DNA from: Epiperipatus broadwayi
Lineage: Eukaryota; Onychophora; Udeonychophora; Euonychophora; Peripatidae
Assembly (NCBI GenBank): GCA_028023455.1
Contig: JAQFVV010000063.1
Location: forward strand, 6,462,657 to 6,526,656
Direction of reading: 5' to 3'
DNA length: 64,000 nt
In this document: positions 1 through 12,190 of the stretch, piece by piece
Layout: each line of letters starts with the position of its first letter
How positions within the stretch are numbered: the stretch's first letter is position 1
Notes under the pieces: generated by a model
What the model was told of the DNA's origin: nothing
The model's database searches: none
The model's input: the letters and a program-made list of their open reading frames with translations, nothing else
Position numbers and translations under genes: made by a program

Positions 1-540
1 AAATTTCAGTTGATCACACAAGAGAAATTAAATTTCATTCTTCAGTTTTTTTCTATTATAATTAACTATAAACTCTTTTTAGTGATATAGTTATGAAATT
101 CAATGTGTATTTTTAAAAAATTCCATAATTTATTACATATCACTGAAAACTTATTGAATGCATATCAATGCAATTTGAAATTCAGCCTTCCAACACAATA
201 CTGGATAAATAATTAGAAAGCTAAAAAAATTGCATTGTCAAAATTGAATGTGAACAAAATTTTAAAAAAAGCCCATTCAATTTATGTTAAATGTGTATTA
301 TGAAATTTGAACTAAATAAACAGACTTTCTAAAATAAAAATGTTTTATAATGGAAAAGTCTGGGAAATGATAAAATTACAAAAAATATTTAAAATAATCC
401 AATGAAGATATAAAAAAAAATTATTGATAAAACTCTATACTAAGTATTTTAAATGGTTAAATTATTGGAATAATGTCTAGTGATATTTGAAAAGATGAGA
501 AAAAAAATATTAAAAATTAAAGACCTAATTCTATGGGTCT
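1..540. other. AT-rich DNA, no recognised feature
   Basis: Only short A and T runs are visible. No open frame, RNA motif or repeat boundary could be supported. Confidence 0.6.
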
Positions 541-1150
541 ATATAAAATATTTATTAATTTTATTAGAACTAGTCCACGGAGAAATTAAAACCAAAACAA
601 CCCAAAAAAGGAGCTGGATTTAAAAAATATTTAGAGCACAGATCAAATATATGACAAAAAAAAGTTGTAGAAAAAACTAATAAATCATAATTTGATTTTG
701 GGTTTGTAGATTATAAAAAGTCATTTGACTCTACAAATATTGTTATATTAATTTAGATTTTAAAATATCAAGATGTAATCATAGGTTATTAAAATCAACA
801 ACAATCTTGCACTACCTAGAAAATAAACATTGTTAAAAATGAGTATCAAGACGATGTAATTTTCAAAAAACATTTTACATTAGTTTTATGGATATAATTT
901 TGAAAATTAAAATTAGATAGACAAGAAAATAAAAACAAATGGAAATTACTTGAGTCAACTATAATTTGCAAAAATGCTACAAATCTTTATTAAAAGCAAA
1001 AAAGTGGGATTAAAGATAAATGCTAAATATTTTAATGTAAATGTTTTATGGCTTTTCAAGAAAGAAAAAAATAAATATTATAGTAGTAAATTAGAAGATA
1101 CTAACAATTATAAGTGTTCTTGGTCAAATTATTATTACATATAGAAATAA
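541..1150 (+). pseudogene. Decayed RTE/BovB-like LINE reverse transcriptase fragment
   Basis: A heavily mutated reverse-transcriptase relic. Near 690-740 one frame reads DFGFVDYKKSFDS, matching the usual DYEKAFDS block of RTE-type LINE reverse transcriptases. Further on (about 965-1035) a frame reads SKKVGLKINAK, matching the GLKIN block that follows the catalytic FADD box. The FADD region itself is not readable, and many stops and frame changes separate the blocks. RTE LINEs encode an endonuclease plus reverse transcriptase and move by target-primed reverse transcription; this copy cannot. Family assignment rests on motif order only, and another non-LTR clade is possible. Confidence 0.5.
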
Positions 1151-1446
1151 TTTAATATCAAAAGGAAATATTTATTAGTTCCCTTTTACATATTTGAGTG
1201 AGGACTCTTAATACATACAAAACAAATGTACAGGGAGAAACGTCTTTGAGAGCAAAAGCATAATAAATGAATAAGGGGGCATAGGGATATCACTGACATT
1301 ATTATTGTATCCTCCTAATGTAAACATATGTTATTTAACCTTTGTCAATATCTACTGTGTAGAGTATACGCTCTCATCCAATAATATGTCATTGTTGTTA
1401 TTTCAATAAGTAAGTTTTTTTTCTAATTTTTTTTCCTAAATAAAAA

Positions 1447-1582
1447 ATTATTGTTTTTTTTTTTCATATGTCATAGCATTGTCCAGCAGGCGAATCCACA
1501 ACCATCTGCAACCAACTACTTGCTTGCAAGGCTGCTGCGATGACCTCTCAGCTGACAATGCTTGATTGTTGTTCTTTTTTTT
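1447..1582 (-). mobile_element. tRNA-like retroposon, copy 4, with degenerate target-site duplication
   Basis: Read on the minus strand, the element runs from 1562 down to 1475 and ends in the 3' signature ATGCTATGACA shared with the copies at 26533 and 52483. The acceptor-like ends GCATTGTC and GACAATGC pair perfectly. After the shared GAGAGGTCA block the centre folds into a hairpin (about 12 pairs, loop CAAG) in place of an anticodon arm. The flanks at 1447-1464 and 1565-1582 match as a degenerate target-site duplication of about 17 bases, and an A-rich tail (T-rich on plus) follows the 3' signature. These are marks of retroposition. Confidence 0.65.
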
Positions 1583-1689
1583 TGTTATTTTTGTGGTATA
1601 GCTAATTTTAGTATTGGATATAAAATATAGCTCTCATCCAAACCATAAAAATCTTTTATTCTAAAATTAAACATATGTCCATGCCAAGC

Positions 1690-2161
1690 CCTGGATATCA
1701 TTGCCTTACATTCCTGGAGCTATCCATCATATCAACAAAATCTGTGGTACAACTTATCAATTTGGTCTTTACACTCCTCCTATTCTGAAATGGCTAATTA
1801 ACAACACTGAAGATAGACTACCTTTAGAGGTGAAATCTCAAATCGTTTCTAAAATTACATGCAGTTATATTAACTGCCATGCTTTTTATTACAGGAAATT
1901 GTGCACTAATTTATCCACCTGTATTACACAACAGAGATATTTATGTACTCAAGCTGAAAACATACTGATGCAAAATTAATTTTCTATGAGCATGAATCTA
2001 ACCTAGGCCACACTTTCAAACTCACCTCCACCAGCATTGCCTACTCCAAATGTAATGATGACAAACACAAAGTGAAAGAAGCCTTGTACATCTACAGAGA
2101 TAAACAAGCAATTAACAAAAAAGATTCCTGCATTCTCCTTTCAAAAAAATGGACAGTATAA
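1690..2161 (+). pseudogene. Penelope-like element 3' fragment (RT-to-GIY-YIG linker and endonuclease)
   Basis: The frame from about 1701 has no ATG. It reads PYIPGA and later LPLEVKSQIVSKITCS, which matches the linker and start of the GIY-YIG endonuclease in Penelope-like elements (typically PLEV..GIVYKIPC). After a stop at about 1978, a second frame reads EHESNLGHTFKL and KEALYIY ending KKWTV-stop at about 2161. That matches the histidine- and leucine-rich tail of the same endonuclease. The reverse transcriptase is absent, so this is a 5'-truncated or eroded copy. The GIY and YIG tyrosines are not both preserved. Penelope-like elements are retroelements found in many animals; this copy is dead. 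Confidence 0.6.
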
Positions 2162-3287
2162 ATAATTTACTTACCATTCAAATATGAAAATTTTCTATTG
2201 TGATTTATTCCCTAACAAATATCACAATTTCTTCTCACCAATTGTGCCATAATTATGAATCTTACTGCAGTGTAGTTGAAAGTATGCTAGTCATAATTTG
2301 CTAATGATATAATATAAAACTGTTCTCTAAATATATAATTTGTATTAAAGAATTTTTGTTTTCTTATTCATTTTGTTGAAATATAAATAATCTCCAAAGT
2401 TTTATATTAATTTTACTGGAGTATTTCTACCGAATAGGAATCATAAATTCTGTTACTATATTTTTCAACAGCTTTTGTCTTTTTTGATTTTTAATATATG
2501 TACATTTTGCATTTTTAATCTTTAATTATTTCATATGTTAAATTTGTAATGTTTTAGTCCTAAAAGACATAATATCAGCTAGTCAAAATGTAACTTAATT
2601 CCAACGATTTTTGTATTAGTTGTATGTCCATTTATAATTATAAATTTCTTGTTCTTCCTGCAAATTCCACAAACCAATTTTTATTATTACTAATTTTCAT
2701 ATTCAAATTTACTCACCATCCTTTTATTTTATTAAACCTTGTAAGTTTAGATTTAAAATATTTTATAAATGTGTTTGTAATCAAGTAGATATTTATTTTT
2801 CAAATCAATCACTATATTATTTTTTATATACTTTTTTTTCTAAATTCATTCAAGTTTCAATTTATATGCTGTATCTTTTTTTTTGTTTCAATTTCTGCAA
2901 CTTTTTTAATTTGATAGTGACTTCACACTTGTGTCTAAATGAATATGATCGAAAAATATCAGGCTAAATCTTCATTTGAAAACTTTAACTCTTTTTCTTA
3001 CATCTTCTGGCTTGCGTAACAAATTGTTGTCCTCTGAAAAATAAAGCTCATTATTTACAATGGTCTCTCATAAGTTAATATAAAATAAGTATAAATAGAA
3101 TCCCATAATTATTCATTTATTTATATAATAATTTAGCATTCAATAAAATCGAAAGCAAAAGAAATATGATGTTTTCAATAATAAAAATTATCATGGTGCA
3201 TAGTTGATTCCAAACTCGAAGATGGGTACTCAATAAAGCAGTTACACTAGAATGTAATTTCTGCTTAGAAAGCCAAAAATTGATCTG
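2162..3287. other. AT-rich DNA, no recognised feature
   Basis: Long T-rich runs with no supported coding frame or structured repeat. Confidence 0.5.
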
Positions 3288-3548
3288 TCAATAGCATCTG
3301 AAATAGATATATAGACATTTTGTTGGAAGGTCATGTGAGCACCCACATGGCAAATTTGACACAACAAATCGATTCAGTGGAATAATTTTGTTGTTTTGTC
3401 TTATTAAACTGGAAATTGATACTGAAAGTTTTAGATTTTTAATCACACTACTTTTGTCAAAGTTTAAGCTGCATATGGCAACATCATAATACTCCTTTGT
3501 TTTTCTAATACTGACAGAATTCATAGATGTTATTTCAGGTATTATCAA
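3288..3548 (-). CDS. Unrecognised 86-residue open frame, possible exon
   Basis: I do not recognise this product. The frame is less biased toward simple repeats than most short frames here. It has a mixed, protein-like composition and a cysteine cluster near its end (LPCGCSHDLPTKC). No signal peptide, membrane segment or known motif is clear, and neither end shows a convincing splice site that I could pin down. It could be a host exon, an eroded transposon segment or chance. The flanks (2.2-3.3 and 3.55-3.9 kb) show nothing else. Confidence 0.15.
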   Translation of the reverse strand: MIIPEITSMNSVSIRKTKEYYDVAICSLNFDKSSVIKNLKLSVSISSLIRQNNKIIPLNRFVVSNLPCGCSHDLPTKCLYIYFRCY

Positions 3549-3912
3549 ACTTTTCTGTAATAATAGATTAATATATTAGTATATACTATTAAGAGCTATC
3601 TTCACTTTACTCAGAGATGACTACTGTAAACTTGACTAGTCAATAAATACAAGATATCATTCCACAGCCATTTTATTATTTTTTTTTACTATCAAGCTAA
3701 TGCACTAAATTAAAAAAAAACACTTAAATATTTTTAAATAAGCCAACTTTCCTTTATAGTCAGATAGATCTAACACTAACTCAGTAAATGGATATTTTAA
3801 TTCATTTAGTTTATAATAATTATAGGCATCTCTTATTTTTTTTGATTGTAATAACCTCTTCTATCAAATATCATAATACTATTTCTATTTACAATCAATA
3901 TATGTTATTGTT

Positions 3913-4087
3913 ATATATAGAGCATATGAGCGCAGACTTTCCCACAAACCACCACTGTCCACACTATCTCATAACACTGATACACTTGAATACATATACA
4001 TATATGTTTTCAAGTGTATCAGTGTTATGAGATAGTGTGGAGAGTGGTGGGTCATGTGTAAGTCTGTGTTCATATACCCTATATATA
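3913..4087. mobile_element. Foldback MITE (near-perfect hairpin)
   Basis: A 175-bp inverted repeat with arms of about 80 bases and a short ATATAC-type centre near 4000. The inner arms CACTATCTCATAACACTGAT and their complement are almost perfect. The outer ends are TATATAG on the left and CTATATA on the right. There is no coding capacity. A half-length relative lies at 19035-19116, so this is a dispersed family. The structure fits non-autonomous foldback DNA transposons; the family is not known to me. Confidence 0.75.
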
Positions 4088-4099
4088 ATATATATAGAT

Positions 4100-4106
4100 C
4101 ACAGGC

Positions 4107-4154
<48 letters not shown>

Positions 4155-4162
4155 AGCCTGTG
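4100..4162. repeat. (AT)n microsatellite bounded by inverted repeats
   Basis: CACAGGCTTAT at 4100 and its complement ATAAGCCTGTG at 4152 bracket a run of about 40 bases of AT dinucleotides, so the whole block can fold into one hairpin. It lies 12 bases from the foldback element at 3913. Confidence 0.7.
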
Positions 4163-5445
4163 TGTTTCAGTTATTATATGTTATTGTTGTAGAAATTTCT
4201 TTAATTTTCTTAATGTTGAGTAATTAACATATGTAATATAGAAGAATTTTAATGATATCCAGTGCTACTATATCTATACCTTTAGACTATTTTCTGGCTA
4301 ATGGTCTTTATCAATAAAAAATGTAGGCATAACACACTTGAGCATCATAAATACAAAGGATTTTACATTTGGAATATGTAGTAAAAGATCATATATATTA
4401 ATTCAGAATTCTGGGGACAAAGGCAATATGCCAGAAACTAGTCTGGAATTGTAATGAATGAAGATATAATAGCACTAACATCTACATTCCACTGATTATT
4501 CAAGTTTCCAATAAATGGCTCTAGATAAAAAGTGGAGTGCTCCTAACAATATATGCTAAATGCAAACAAAAATCATGATGTTTTCATTGTTATATACCAC
4601 TACTGCTAAAGTGTAAGAGGTACCTAAAGTTTTTTTAAGTGATCCAATGTCAGATTGCAAGTATATTGTTTATCTGGAGGTTAGTGATGATGATATTTTT
4701 AGTGTTAATTAGATGTTTGACTATTTCCATCATCTAATAATAAATATTGAATAGCTTTAGAAAAATTTTAAACTTTATTTAAACTTTCCATATGCATTCA
4801 ACTATTAGTAAAAGCACACAAGTTAATAAATAATATAACATTTTAAATGATGTTACTTTCTTCACTTTCTCTAGTGTTGATGACCTGTCCAATGACATAC
4901 ATGCACTATAATACATTTTGGCCATTTAGATTTATGAACATTGAATTTTAAGATAACACTCTAATCAAATGAGCAAAACACACAAAAAGGAACAATAAAT
5001 AGAAATTTCATATTTTTATCTAGATGAGTCCTCTTGACTTTTTCTACATTACCACACAACCATAATTTATGAAGTTATTTGCCATGAACATGTTAGCAGC
5101 TTCTTTGAACTTTCTCCTTTGTATTTCTTACTTTCTATTCATTATTTTCCCAAATGGATATATGTTCATTGGTACATACATGATCACTACTTTATACATT
5201 GCTGTTTTCTCTTTTTTTATGTATAAGTAAAATATTTACAAGAATTAGGATATTTACATTAAGAGCTTTTTACATTTTTTTTGTAATTTTTTATTTTTAT
5301 TTTACATTGCTTAGGATGTTTTTAGAATAGAGTGAATTGGAACAAGATGATCTCTGTTGTTGCATTAATGAGCAGCTAAGGAATATATTGCTTTGCCATA
5401 TTTTTTGTGACACTACTGGGTATATATTTTTGAGCATATAGATAT
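4163..5445. other. AT-rich DNA, no recognised feature
   Basis: No coding frame, RNA gene or repeat boundary could be supported over these 1.3 kb. Confidence 0.5.
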
Positions 5446-7092
<1,647 letters not shown>

Positions 7093-8288
7093 TCATAATA
7101 AAATAACAGAAAACTTAATCAATAGAAAATATTAACCCAAGGATAGAGAGCAAAATGTTGAGTATATTTAAACACGTTAAAGAAATACATAATGAAGTTA
7201 TGTGAAATATAAGAAAACAAATTAAAATAGCTATAGCATGTTAGTTATCACAAGAGCTCTTGGGTTAATTTAGGGTTACCTCTAGAGAAGCATTTTAGGT
7301 AGATTGATGGCCAGCAGTTTTTATATAATTTAACAGCAAAATCTGGAAATGTTCATATTTTTGGCAGCAGCAGCAGTTCCGGAGTTCCTTGTGTGATAAC
7401 TTCTGATGGTCTACAGCAGCATATGACCATTCTGGAGAGAAATAGCTTTCTTGCGCTCTACTCAGTCATGTCAAGATTTACAAATTACTACAATAATTTT
7501 GGTTAGAAACATTAGACCTCAGAATGATTTCTCTTAGAAACATTAGAATGGAGAACAAAAGAAAATCCTTCTTTTTATAGTAACTTTAACAATAGAACTG
7601 CCCTGGAGCATTACAAAAATATATCGGACTTATCAGCTGTAATTAAATCATCTGAATGTCTAAAGGAATTCAACATTAATTAATTTCTTTTGTTAATTTC
7701 CCTGTCGACATTCGAATTACAAACTAGATTTAATTGAAAATTCCTTTTACTAATTAAAGAAAACCTTAAGTGGACAGCTGCTGTTTTTAGATAAACTTAT
7801 ATAACATTAACTAATTAAACTATTGTCTTTCATTTATTTTAACAGAAATATTTGGGATGACTTTTATTAAATTAAACGAAAATTATTTTACTTTTAAATT
7901 GCAATATTTGAATATATTTACTAAACGAATATTTACTAAATGAATTTTATTTTAAATCAAAATATATTACGATGGTAATATATTTGTAAATAGATTCAAA
8001 CAAAATAACTTTAACAATTTATAATTTTGATATGTTTTAGAATGCATATCATAGTGTGTGCGCAATTACAACTTATATAACCTACTTTTTAATAAATCAA
8101 AATTATGTGAACATATACATAATCTATAATCCTTTATTTATTTGGGAATGAGTTATATATATAATATGAGCATGGTACTCATGGTTTAAAATTATGTGGG
8201 ATTTTCGGTATATAAGCGTATTGCAGACACACTACGATAGATTGGGGTTCAAACTAAGGTATGAGGGTAGGAAATAGGTCAGAAAAGG
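7093..8288. other. AT-rich DNA, no recognised feature
   Basis: No gene or repeat boundary is supported. A short CAG cluster near 7365-7420 has no open frame of note. A GGGGTTCAAAC block at about 8245 resembles a tRNA B box but lacks a partner A box. Confidence 0.4.
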
Positions 8289-8325
8289 TGAAACGAAGAT
8301 CTGCAAAGCAGATCTTATTGTTTCA
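8289..8325 (+). ncRNA. Two-part hairpin motif, copy 1
   Basis: The outer stem TGAAAC/GTTTCA (6 pairs) and the inner stem AAGATCTGC/GCAGATCTT (9 pairs) are separated by a small internal loop and closed by an AAA loop. It is followed by AATATATG. A second copy at 14826 keeps the same outer stem and AGATC core but has a different inner stem end and loop, still paired. The host sequence is unknown. It could be the end of a mobile element or a structured RNA segment; function is not known. Confidence 0.5.
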
Positions 8326-8972
8326 ATATATGTTATGTCATTCTTTATTTTTTTAGTACATTGTATTTTCTGTTGTCAAAGATTACAGCACAACAGGCAA
8401 GCCATATTGTTCTGAGAGTGTGAATGGTTACAAAGGCATTGAATGGTTTTAATTTCTTTATATTGTTTAAGATAAATATTTTTTAAATTAATTGTTTTCT
8501 CTTTTCTAATCATCAGTTTGTGCTTTTTTAATGGACTAACTTATCTTCCCAATATACAATCTTTCACATTCATATGGTATTTTATAGATGCCAATTTTAT
8601 TGTCAGAAGTTTAAGTTTAGATTTTGTAGATATTGGTGAATTACCCCATTAAACAGTGATTGAAAAAACAAAAAATGATTATTATAAAAATAAAAACAGA
8701 CAAATATAAGGTAGCAGTTCATGTATGTATCTTTGAACATACATTCAATTGGTAAAATACAAAAAAATACTGAATAAAGAGTAAAAATTACAAAGAAAAA
8801 TATTCAAAGAATCTACTCATCTGATAATGGCAAATAACTCCTTACATCAACCAAGTGTGACATACTTAATGTTTGGAAGCCATTAATTAACTTAGCTCTT
8901 AAGAAAAAATGCAAAAATTGAGAGGACTCCCATTGGCATTTAACATTTCTACTAATTTTTGCTTTGGAAAAA
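8326..8972. other. AT-rich DNA, no recognised feature
   Basis: Nothing supported beyond short A and T runs. Confidence 0.5.
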
Positions 8973-9045
8973 TAGTTTAGTTGGTTAGAACATTATCTTA
9001 GAAAGCAATATTCATTAACCTAAATGTTAAGGTTCAATTTTGATG
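8973..9045 (+). mobile_element. tRNA-derived SINE head, degenerate
   Basis: TAGTTTAGTTGGTTAGAACAT matches a tRNA A box and D arm with one short mutation series. GGTTCAATTTTG at 9031 matches a B box. The TCTTAGAAAG between them looks like an anticodon loop region. Spacing between the boxes is about 58 bases, longer than in a functional tRNA, and the arms do not pair well. This fits the 5' region of an old tRNA-derived SINE. The SINE body and tail were not delimited. Confidence 0.4.
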
Positions 9046-9874
9046 CTAGTATTGACACTGATTAGGCCAGAAATACCTGAAGAAAAGATGCAAATAATAC
9101 CTTTTGAAACATTATATTTTATACTAATATGTTTTCTATTTCTGGAAATTGAATGTATAGACAGTTTAAATAAAGTTTAAAAAAATTTGAAGCCATACAA
9201 TATTTAAGTATTAAATGATGAAAATAGTCCAATGTATAATTAATATATAAATATATTGCTTGAAGTCAAAAGAATAAAATACTTTTAAATTTCAAGATAT
9301 TAAACTAAATTGTAAAAATAATTACAATATGAATGCTGGATGTCACATATAACAAATCAAGGAAATCCAAAAGCATTAATTTCAAAATTTTCTTTTGTGA
9401 GGACTATAAGTGAGAAACTAATTTTGGAATATGGATGTTACAACATTGAATATGGGTATAACATCTGTATGATCCAATATTCATTAACTTCTTACATTGA
9501 CAATGGACAGCCATGGAAAATAGCAGATAGTATTGCTCTCAACCAGGGGATATAATTTACATTTATTCATCAAAACACTTTCTATTAATTAATTAATGTT
9601 TTAATAAAATATAAATTTGTCACATATAAAGAGCATTTATAATTTTAAAATATGACTGCAAGAGAGCACTAATACTGTCTGAGATAATTACTTATGGTCT
9701 GTGTCTGGATTAATAATTGCAGATTTTATTTATGCATTTATAATTTTTGCAAATATTTAGAAATAAAATATAAATTATCTCTACCTCTCAATGTATATGC
9801 CTAATATTGTGAATTCGGTTTGGAGATAGTATTATAATGTATTTATGAATTCACACTATAATATATATATATAT
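9046..9874. other. AT-rich DNA, no recognised feature
   Basis: A 71-codon open frame at 9340-9555 has no recognisable motif and is not called as a gene. The end of this stretch runs into a short TA repeat that is the insertion point of the next element. Confidence 0.45.
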
Positions 9875-11987
9875 TGTAACGATATATAAATATGTCGTTA
9901 CATTTATTTAAAATAAAAACTTAAAAGTTCGCAAATAAAAGGAAAAAACTAAACGCTACAATTAAAATGTTTGTTAAACATATATATATTCGCACGGATG
10001 CTAAACTTTAAAAATATTTTTTTCATAAACAAGAAAAAAAAGTATTTGAACGTATTTTTTTAAATAAAAAAATACAAGATTGAAATATAAAAATATTTTA
10101 ATAAAAAAATAACGTAAGTTAAAATAAAAACAGGTATTAATTAATTCCTGTAATCTGTAAATGGAAATGATTGTTTATTAATTATCTAAAAGCTGTTTAA
10201 TTAAAAAGTCAGATGAAAAGTTAGATAAGAGAAGAAAGAGATTTTAGCTTGACCAATGGAAGCAAATAAAGGCCCGGACCATAACGAAAAAACAGAACAG
10301 TGACGTTTTTGTTCATGGAATCCATAGGAGGACTATAAAAAGAAAAAAAATATTGAGTTCCAGTCAGTTTTTTTCCAACTTGATTTGATGACAACGGTAA
10401 GATGCACTTGCCATTCTCTCTCATTTTTTTTGTTTGTTTAAAAAAAAAAATTAAAATGAAAAGACTGTGATACCAGAATGGAACCAGCTAATGCTACCTC
10501 CAGAACATTTTCTTCCAATGGAGATGCTGTGGGAATTGCCAACAGGAACCTGGACTCTTATACTGTAAGCTATATTGACATGAACTCTAAATTTAAAAAA
10601 ATAACTAAGAACTTTCGTTCAAGCTTATGAACTTCTATCTGACTTTTAAGTTTTTAAATCAAATTAATAATGTTAAATTTTATATGTTTTCCGATTGATA
10701 AACATCATTTCCATTTTTTTTTCTTATTGTAAAGATTATTTAAATGTATGAAATTTAAGTTGTTTATAGACGCTTGCATGGATTCGTTTGCGGTTAATTA
10801 TATTTTGGTTTTCATATTTGATCAAAATATATAGACATTCGATAAATAATGATACCTTACGGTGAGTATCTAAAATGTATTTATTCGGATGTCTTTTAAG
10901 TTATTGGTGACAACGCAAGTATCTTATGGTGAATACTATTGGGTTACTTATAAGTTTCCCTCTGCGATTGTCGGTATCAATAATTTTGTATTTTGATCGT
11001 TTATGTTTATTTTGAAATGTTTTTGACCGTGGAATCTATGTAATCGATCTATACCCAACATTTTTAAACAAATCTGTGCGAACGTATTTAAATGTTAAAA
11101 TTAAGTCGGGCGTGAATGGCTATATAGTTTTGTAAAGTTGTATTAAGGGAGGGTAATCTTAGGTTATTCATTTCGTAGTTGAATTGGTTCAATGGATTGG
11201 ATATATTTGTGTAATTAGTAGATGTAGTATGAGGTCCGCTACGGGCAGGATTATAGATATACGCCACACACCCTCTGTTTGCCTATGGATGGGTTTGTAA
11301 GTCGGCAGAAGACCGCAGTCCATTCCTATGGAGTTTTTTGTTTATTGTTCTACTTGCCAACAGATGTCACATTCCTGTTGGTGGAGAGTCAATGTCTTCT
11401 CTATTTCTACTTATTGTTCAGATGTACATTCCTGACAATATAGTATTTTGTGTTGTCATATCATGCTACATTGAATACATGAATGTATCAGATGGATTGG
11501 CGCCAATTTGGTTGCGAAATTTGTTGCCTAAGGTTAAATCAGGGAAGAATATTTTCTTTTCAAATGCAGATCTATGTAGTCTATTCATACTTGACTATCT
11601 AAATAAACAAATTAAACTCATTGAAACTTAGTTAAATGTAAAATTAAAAGTTAAGACAAAAATCTAAAATGTTAAACTTATTCCTCAAAATTTAAATATT
11701 ATTTTAGATGTGCGTAAATAAATATTTTTATATGTTAATTTCTGGCAGTGGCTTTTACTCTTTGATATTTAAGATATAAATTAAGATATAGATTTTTATC
11801 TCTGCGTCTCCACTGAGCTAGTGACTTGGGCTAATGATCGGAATATTTAAATAAAGTGGAATCTTAACAGCGCGTATCTGCCTACTTTATAAATTTTTCT
11901 AGGCTCAAATGCCTAGATGGCGCCCTTGTAGTGCAGATATTGTTTTTGCGGTTAGATTCGATCTTCACTTTCATTCCGATTGGTACA
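9875..11987 (+). mobile_element. Solo LTR, 2.1 kb, same family as 45919-50276
   Basis: The sequence starts TGTAACGATATATAAATATG and ends CGATTGGTACA, the TG...CA form of retroviral-type LTR ends. It is homologous over its whole length, in opposite orientation, to the two LTRs at 45919-47962 and 48658-50276, but more divergent than those two are from each other. It sits inside an AT dinucleotide repeat, so the target duplication cannot be told from the repeat. Both flanks lack internal sequence, indicating a solo LTR left after recombination. The first 29 bases can fold (TGTAACGA with TCGTTACA). Confidence 0.7.
11338..11631 (+). CDS. Small open frame inside the LTR, conserved between copies
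   Basis: A 97-codon frame starting MFIVLLANRCHIPVGGE. The matching position in the LTR at 45919 encodes a shorter relative starting MFIVLLANRCDIPVGGE, and the LTR at 48658 keeps the same start. The copies differ by an in-frame 3-base gap (VIS-CY against VIFSCY) before the frames diverge and end. The product is hydrophobic in its first half and matches no family I know. Expression and function are unproven; the frame may persist only because the copies are related. Confidence 0.2.
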   Translation: MFIVLLANRCHIPVGGESMSSLFLLIVQMYIPDNIVFCVVISCYIEYMNVSDGLAPIWLRNLLPKVKSGKNIFFSNADLCSLFILDYLNKQIKLIET

Positions 11988-12190
11988 ATATATATATAAT
12001 CATATTGTCATTTTAATATGGCTACAAACATTCAAATCTCAAGAATGTCTTATGATGACATACATTCTATAAAAACACATTTGTTACAAAGTTTAGTCTG
12101 TTTTTTTTTTCAAAAACTGAATATCAGTGTTTAATACAAGTCATACCTGTAAAATAGGATTGATATTCATATATATATATATATATATAT
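11988..12190. other. Spacer between two LTR-like elements
   Basis: It contains TA repeats next to both elements and no gene. Confidence 0.5.

Noticed and set aside
10452-10573. Frame reading VIPEWNQLMLPPEHFLP in the solo LTR
   Set aside because: A similar frame exists in the LTR at 45919, but it is short and is broken by an upstream frame change there, so it is not better than general LTR similarity.
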